The translations under genes were made by a program, and so were the position numbers. Shown here in pieces: positions 5,891 through 8,403 of a stretch of DNA of 8,403 nucleotides (positions are counted from its first letter, which is position 1; each line of letters starts with the position of its first letter). Origin of the DNA: Candidatus Kapaibacterium sp. (lineage in GTDB: Bacteria; Bacteroidota; Ignavibacteria; Kapaibacteriales; HRBIN21); contig JANWXA010000019.1 of the NCBI GenBank assembly GCA_025055465.1, positions 7,435 through 15,837 of the forward strand, given 5' to 3'. The notes below the pieces were generated by a model that saw nothing but the letters and a program-made list of their open reading frames with translations, was not told where the DNA came from and did not search any database.

Positions 5891-6412
5891 CTACATTAGC
5901 GTCAGTTCTTCGTACGCCTTGAGGTAACAGCGGTAGGTGTGCTCGTCGAAACAAACAATGCGCACTCTTTCGATGTCAGGATATCGTTGGAGTCCTGCGG
6001 CAACTTCCCGCAGAGCAATCCGGCAAGCGCGCTCCACGGGGAAGCCGTAAGCGCCCGTACTGATAGAGGGAATGGCAAGCGTTCGGATGCCATACTCGTG
6101 GGCAATCTCCAGCGTGCGGCGGTAACAGGAGGATAGTACGTCGTCCTCGCCCCGATCCCCACCACGCCAGATGGGTCCAACGGTATGAATTACGTACTGA
6201 GCTGAGAGCCTATAGCCCTTGGTGATTTTGGCGTCACCCGGTGCGCAGCCGCCCAGTTGGCGGCACTCTTCTGCCAGCTCAGGCCCTGCAGCGCGGTGGA
6301 TTGCGCCGCAGACACCTCCGCCAGGTAGCAGGGCGGCATTAGCGGCATTCACGATGGCGTCAACATGCTCGCGAGTGATGTCGCCCTGTATGATTTCGAT
6401 TCGCTCCAGCAT
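5891..6412 (-). CDS. Macro-domain protein, YmdB/MacroD-like ADP-ribose hydrolase family
   Basis: This 173-residue single-domain protein has the length of YmdB-type macro proteins, which bind ADP-ribose and can remove O-acetyl or protein-linked ADP-ribose. It lines up closely with E. coli YmdB from memory: QGDIT (9-13), VNAANAALL (21-29), GGGVCGAIHRAAG (31-43), APGDAKIT (57-64), HTVGPIWRGG (76-85) and SISTGAYGFP (116-125). Asn25 of the family is present. At position 35 this protein has Cys where YmdB and MacroD1 have an Asp important for hydrolysis, so the activity could be altered or rely on other residues. It starts 64 nt after topA and ends 5 nt before the beta-CASP nuclease, which suggests coupled expression and perhaps a shared RNA-related role. 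There is no clear Shine-Dalgarno. Confidence 0.9.
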   Translation of the reverse strand: MLERIEIIQGDITREHVDAIVNAANAALLPGGGVCGAIHRAAGPELAEECRQLGGCAPGDAKITKGYRLSAQYVIHTVGPIWRGGDRGEDDVLSSCYRRTLEIAHEYGIRTLAIPSISTGAYGFPVERACRIALREVAAGLQRYPDIERVRIVCFDEHTYRCYLKAYEELTLM

Positions 6413-6476
6413 AAGCGATCATCAGGGATCGTAGGACCATTGGAGGTTGTTCGTAATGAAAAAGGAGAGAAGCACA
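6413..6476. other. Short intergenic gap between topA and the macro-domain gene
   Basis: This 64-nt gap is the largest inside the minus-strand cluster. I see no terminator hairpin, no TAnnTTTG element and no Shine-Dalgarno before the macro ATG. It therefore neither clearly ends the topA transcript nor clearly starts a new one. Confidence 0.4.
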
Positions 6477-8403
6477 TTACTCGGCTCTTGTTGGAGGCTC
6501 CGTAGCCTCCAGAGTTGGTTCGGTCCCCGAGAACTCAAGGGGAGGCATTTCTCTACGACATTGAGGGCAGCGCCACAGGGTTTCCCATTCGCCGTTGTGC
6601 CACCGCCCGTGTTCCTCCATGGAAGGGTATCCACAATGTGGGCACTCCTGAGGAATGGGGCGATGGCGTTGAGCATACTGGCAGGTAGGGTAGCGGGAGC
6701 AGCTCCAAAAACGGCGTCCACGGCGGTCGGCGCGTTCTACAAGCTCGCCTTCTCCGCATCGTGGGCAGGGAACGCCGGAACTGATCGGCCGGGTGCCCGT
6801 GCACTCCGGATAACGGGAACAGCCGTAGAAGGCGCCGTACTTGCTCTGCCGTAGTACCATCGGGGCGGAGCATCTGGGGCAGTGGACATGTGGCACGGGT
6901 TGCGGGGTTTCCCTGTTCGGGATGGGTTGGGTAGTGTTGCAAGCGGGACAGCGTAAGTATCGCTTCCCGCGCTTAGAACGGTGGACTTGCATAGGAGCTC
7001 CGCACCCTGGGCACGTGAAGGGCGTATTCACCTGTTGCCGCGCGCGCTCCAGGGCGTGCTGAAAGGGGGCATAGAAGCGCTCTAAGACATGACGGTACTC
7101 CACCTTGCCTTCGGCGATTGCGTCCAGATGTTCCTCCATGGCGGCGGTAAAGCCCACAGCAAAGACATCAGGGAAGTGGCGCACCAAAATCTCGTTGACC
7201 TTGCGCCCCAAAGGGGTTGGCAGCAATTGTCGGCGCTGACGTTGGACGTAGCGGCGTTCAAACAACGTGCTCACGATGGTAGCGTATGTGCTGGGGCGCC
7301 CTATCCCCTTCTCATCCAACTCTTTGACCAAAGTAGCCTCTGTATAGCGAGCGGGCGGCTTTGTCTGGGTGGCTTTCGGAAGCAACTCCTGTAGATGCAC
7401 GGGAAGGTCCTCGGCGATACTGGCTGGCAATGTCTGCCGTTCCTCGTCGGACTCATCCTCCTCAGCGAATTCGGCGTAGGCCCGCAGAAAGCCGTCGAAG
7501 AGAACGATGCTGCCGCTGGCGCGGAAGACGAAACCGTTTCCGGTGACCAGAACAGTGGTGTTTTCCAACTCTGCTGACGCCATCTGTGAGGCGAGGAACC
7601 GAGTGTAAATAAGCTCATAGAGTCGTGCCATGTCTTCGGATACATGGGGGCGAACATGGTCTGGTGTATATTCTAAGTGCGTGGGGCGAATGGCTTCGTG
7701 AGCATCCTGAACATGTGCAGATTTGCTGGCGTACTGTGGTGGTTCGGGGGGGAGATAGTGAACCCCGAACATTTCGGCGATGGTCCGACGAGCAGCTTGC
7801 TGGGCTTCGTGGCTGACGCGCATGGAGTCAGTTCGCATATAGGTGATAAGCCCGACCGGGCCCTCGCTGCCGAGGGAGATGCCCTCGTAAAGCTGCTGGG
7901 CGAGTCGCATGGTCTGTCGGGGTGATAAGCCGAGTCGGCGGGAAGCTTCCTGTTGTAAGAGGCTTGTGGTGAAGGGTGGTGGGGGATTTCGTTTCTGACG
8001 CCGTTTCCGCACCCTGGAGATAAGCCATTTAGGGCAGGCACGAAGAGCCGAGACAATGCTTTCGACTTCTTCTTCCGAGCGGATGTAGTGCTGTGACTGG
8101 AGCTGCTCAGGGCTTGACTCGTGAGCAGAGCCTTCGGGATTGCGGATGGGCTTTCCTTCGTATTCCACCAGCTCTGTCCAGAACTCCTCGTTTGAGGGCA
8201 GGGTAAAACGCGCACGGATTCTCCAGAATGGGATGGGTCGGAAGCGTTCGATAGTCTCTTCCCGTTCGCAGAGGAGGCGCAAAGCAACGGATTGGACGCG
8301 CCCTGCAGAGAGAGCGTGGGCAACTTCGTGAGCCAGGACATCGCTTAGCCACGGGGAAATTTCGTAGCCTATTAGGCGGTCCATCACGCGCCGGGCTTGC
8401 TGA
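6477..8403 (-). CDS. topA: DNA topoisomerase I (type IA), 5' end outside window
   Basis: TopA relaxes negatively supercoiled DNA by transient cleavage of one strand. The frame is open at the right edge and already reads QQARR before VMDRLIGYEISP, a mid-protein TopA sequence. The GTG at 8387 is therefore not the start, and the TOPRIM domain (roughly 120-150 residues) lies beyond the window. Numbering from that GTG, the hallmarks are HALSAGRVQSVALRLL (24-39), the active-site Tyr183 in GLITYMRTDS (179-188, codon 7839-7841), HEAIRPTH (230-237), and KELDEKGIGRPSTYA (355-369). Four four-Cys zinc ribbons follow near 459-483, 503-529, 541-569 and 582-610. The second and third show the classic GCSRYPEC and SCSRYPTC topoisomerase signatures, while the first and fourth end in CPAC and CPQC. 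A short Glu/Thr-rich tail follows instead of a basic one. The gene heads the visible cluster. Confidence 0.97.
   Translation of the reverse strand, partial: QQARRVMDRLIGYEISPWLSDVLAHEVAHALSAGRVQSVALRLLCEREETIERFRPIPFWRIRARFTLPSNEEFWTELVEYEGKPIRNPEGSAHESSPEQLQSQHYIRSEEEVESIVSALRACPKWLISRVRKRRQKRNPPPPFTTSLLQQEASRRLGLSPRQTMRLAQQLYEGISLGSEGPVGLITYMRTDSMRVSHEAQQAARRTIAEMFGVHYLPPEPPQYASKSAHVQDAHEAIRPTHLEYTPDHVRPHVSEDMARLYELIYTRFLASQMASAELENTTVLVTGNGFVFRASGSIVLFDGFLRAYAEFAEEDESDEERQTLPASIAEDLPVHLQELLPKATQTKPPARYTEATLVKELDEKGIGRPSTYATIVSTLFERRYVQRQRRQLLPTPLGRKVNEILVRHFPDVFAVGFTAAMEEHLDAIAEGKVEYRHVLERFYAPFQHALERARQQVNTPFTCPGCGAPMQVHRSKRGKRYLRCPACNTTQPIPNRETPQPVPHVHCPRCSAPMVLRQSKYGAFYGCSRYPECTGTRPISSGVPCPRCGEGELVERADRRGRRFWSCSRYPTCQYAQRHRPIPQECPHCGYPSMEEHGRWHNGEWETLWRCPQCRREMPPLEFSGTEPTLEATEPPTRAE

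Noticed and set aside
5412..5927. 171-residue plus-strand open frame opposite the nuclease and macro genes
   Set aside because: It lies antisense to strongly recognised genes and its translation resembles no family I know. It is explained by codon bias of the opposite strand.
5886..5954. In-frame upstream extension of the beta-CASP nuclease
   Set aside because: It overlaps the macro gene, and family members begin at the first strand (MEIGFWGAA).
6447..6854. 135-residue plus-strand frame with a GGAGA-like sequence near its start
   Set aside because: It is antisense to the topA zinc-ribbon region and has no recognisable domain. The coding signal is clearly on the other strand.
1..8403. Mobile element, CRISPR array, prophage or defence island
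   Set aside because: I saw no repeat arrays, terminal inverted repeats, integrase or transposase motifs. The tRNA-Pro 3' end is not followed by an integrase or a visible repeat of its end.

Overview
This 8.4 kb window looks like a gene-dense bacterial housekeeping segment of moderately high GC. I see no phage, transposon, CRISPR or toxin-antitoxin signatures. The lineage cannot be fixed from the sequence alone. One hint is that the tRNA promoter region carries TAAGTTTG, a perfect match to the TAnnTTTG -7 element of Bacteroidota. The divergent moxR-type gene has a one-mismatch version at the same spacing from a TTG. Shine-Dalgarno sequences are absent or sit almost against the start codon throughout. 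Both points fit the Bacteroidota/Chlorobiota group, but this remains an inference.

Layout. On the minus strand at the left edge is the N-terminus of a sigma-54 factor (rpoN, 1-255, running out of the window). It follows a MoxR-type AAA+ ATPase (332-1627, minus). A 109-bp divergent region (1628-1736) holds back-to-back promoter candidates. Going right, these serve tRNA-Pro(UGG) (1737-1812, plus) and, 20 nt later, a small predicted lipoprotein with a thioredoxin-like region and a Cys-Ser-Cys motif (1833-2321, plus).

The rest (2333-8403) is one minus-strand cluster, in transcription order: topA (5' end outside the window), a macro-domain ADP-ribose hydrolase-like protein, a metallo-beta-lactamase/beta-CASP ribonuclease, a NUDIX-TadA fusion, rsmI and tmk. 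After a 64-nt gap behind topA, the genes are separated by 5 nt or overlap by 16, 32 and 17 nt, so an operon with translational coupling is likely. The theme is nucleic-acid housekeeping: DNA supercoiling, RNA decay, nucleotide-pool cleansing, tRNA wobble editing, 16S rRNA methylation and dTTP synthesis.

The most notable point is the single uninterrupted 300-residue ORF that joins a complete MutT/NudG-like NUDIX domain to a complete TadA tRNA adenosine deaminase. Secondary oddities are substitutions at key motif positions: Cys for the catalytic-type Asp in the macro domain, Asn for Asp in the RsmI 'DAGTP' motif, and Ser for the first Gly of the MoxR P-loop. I do not see a clearly new defence or mobile system here.
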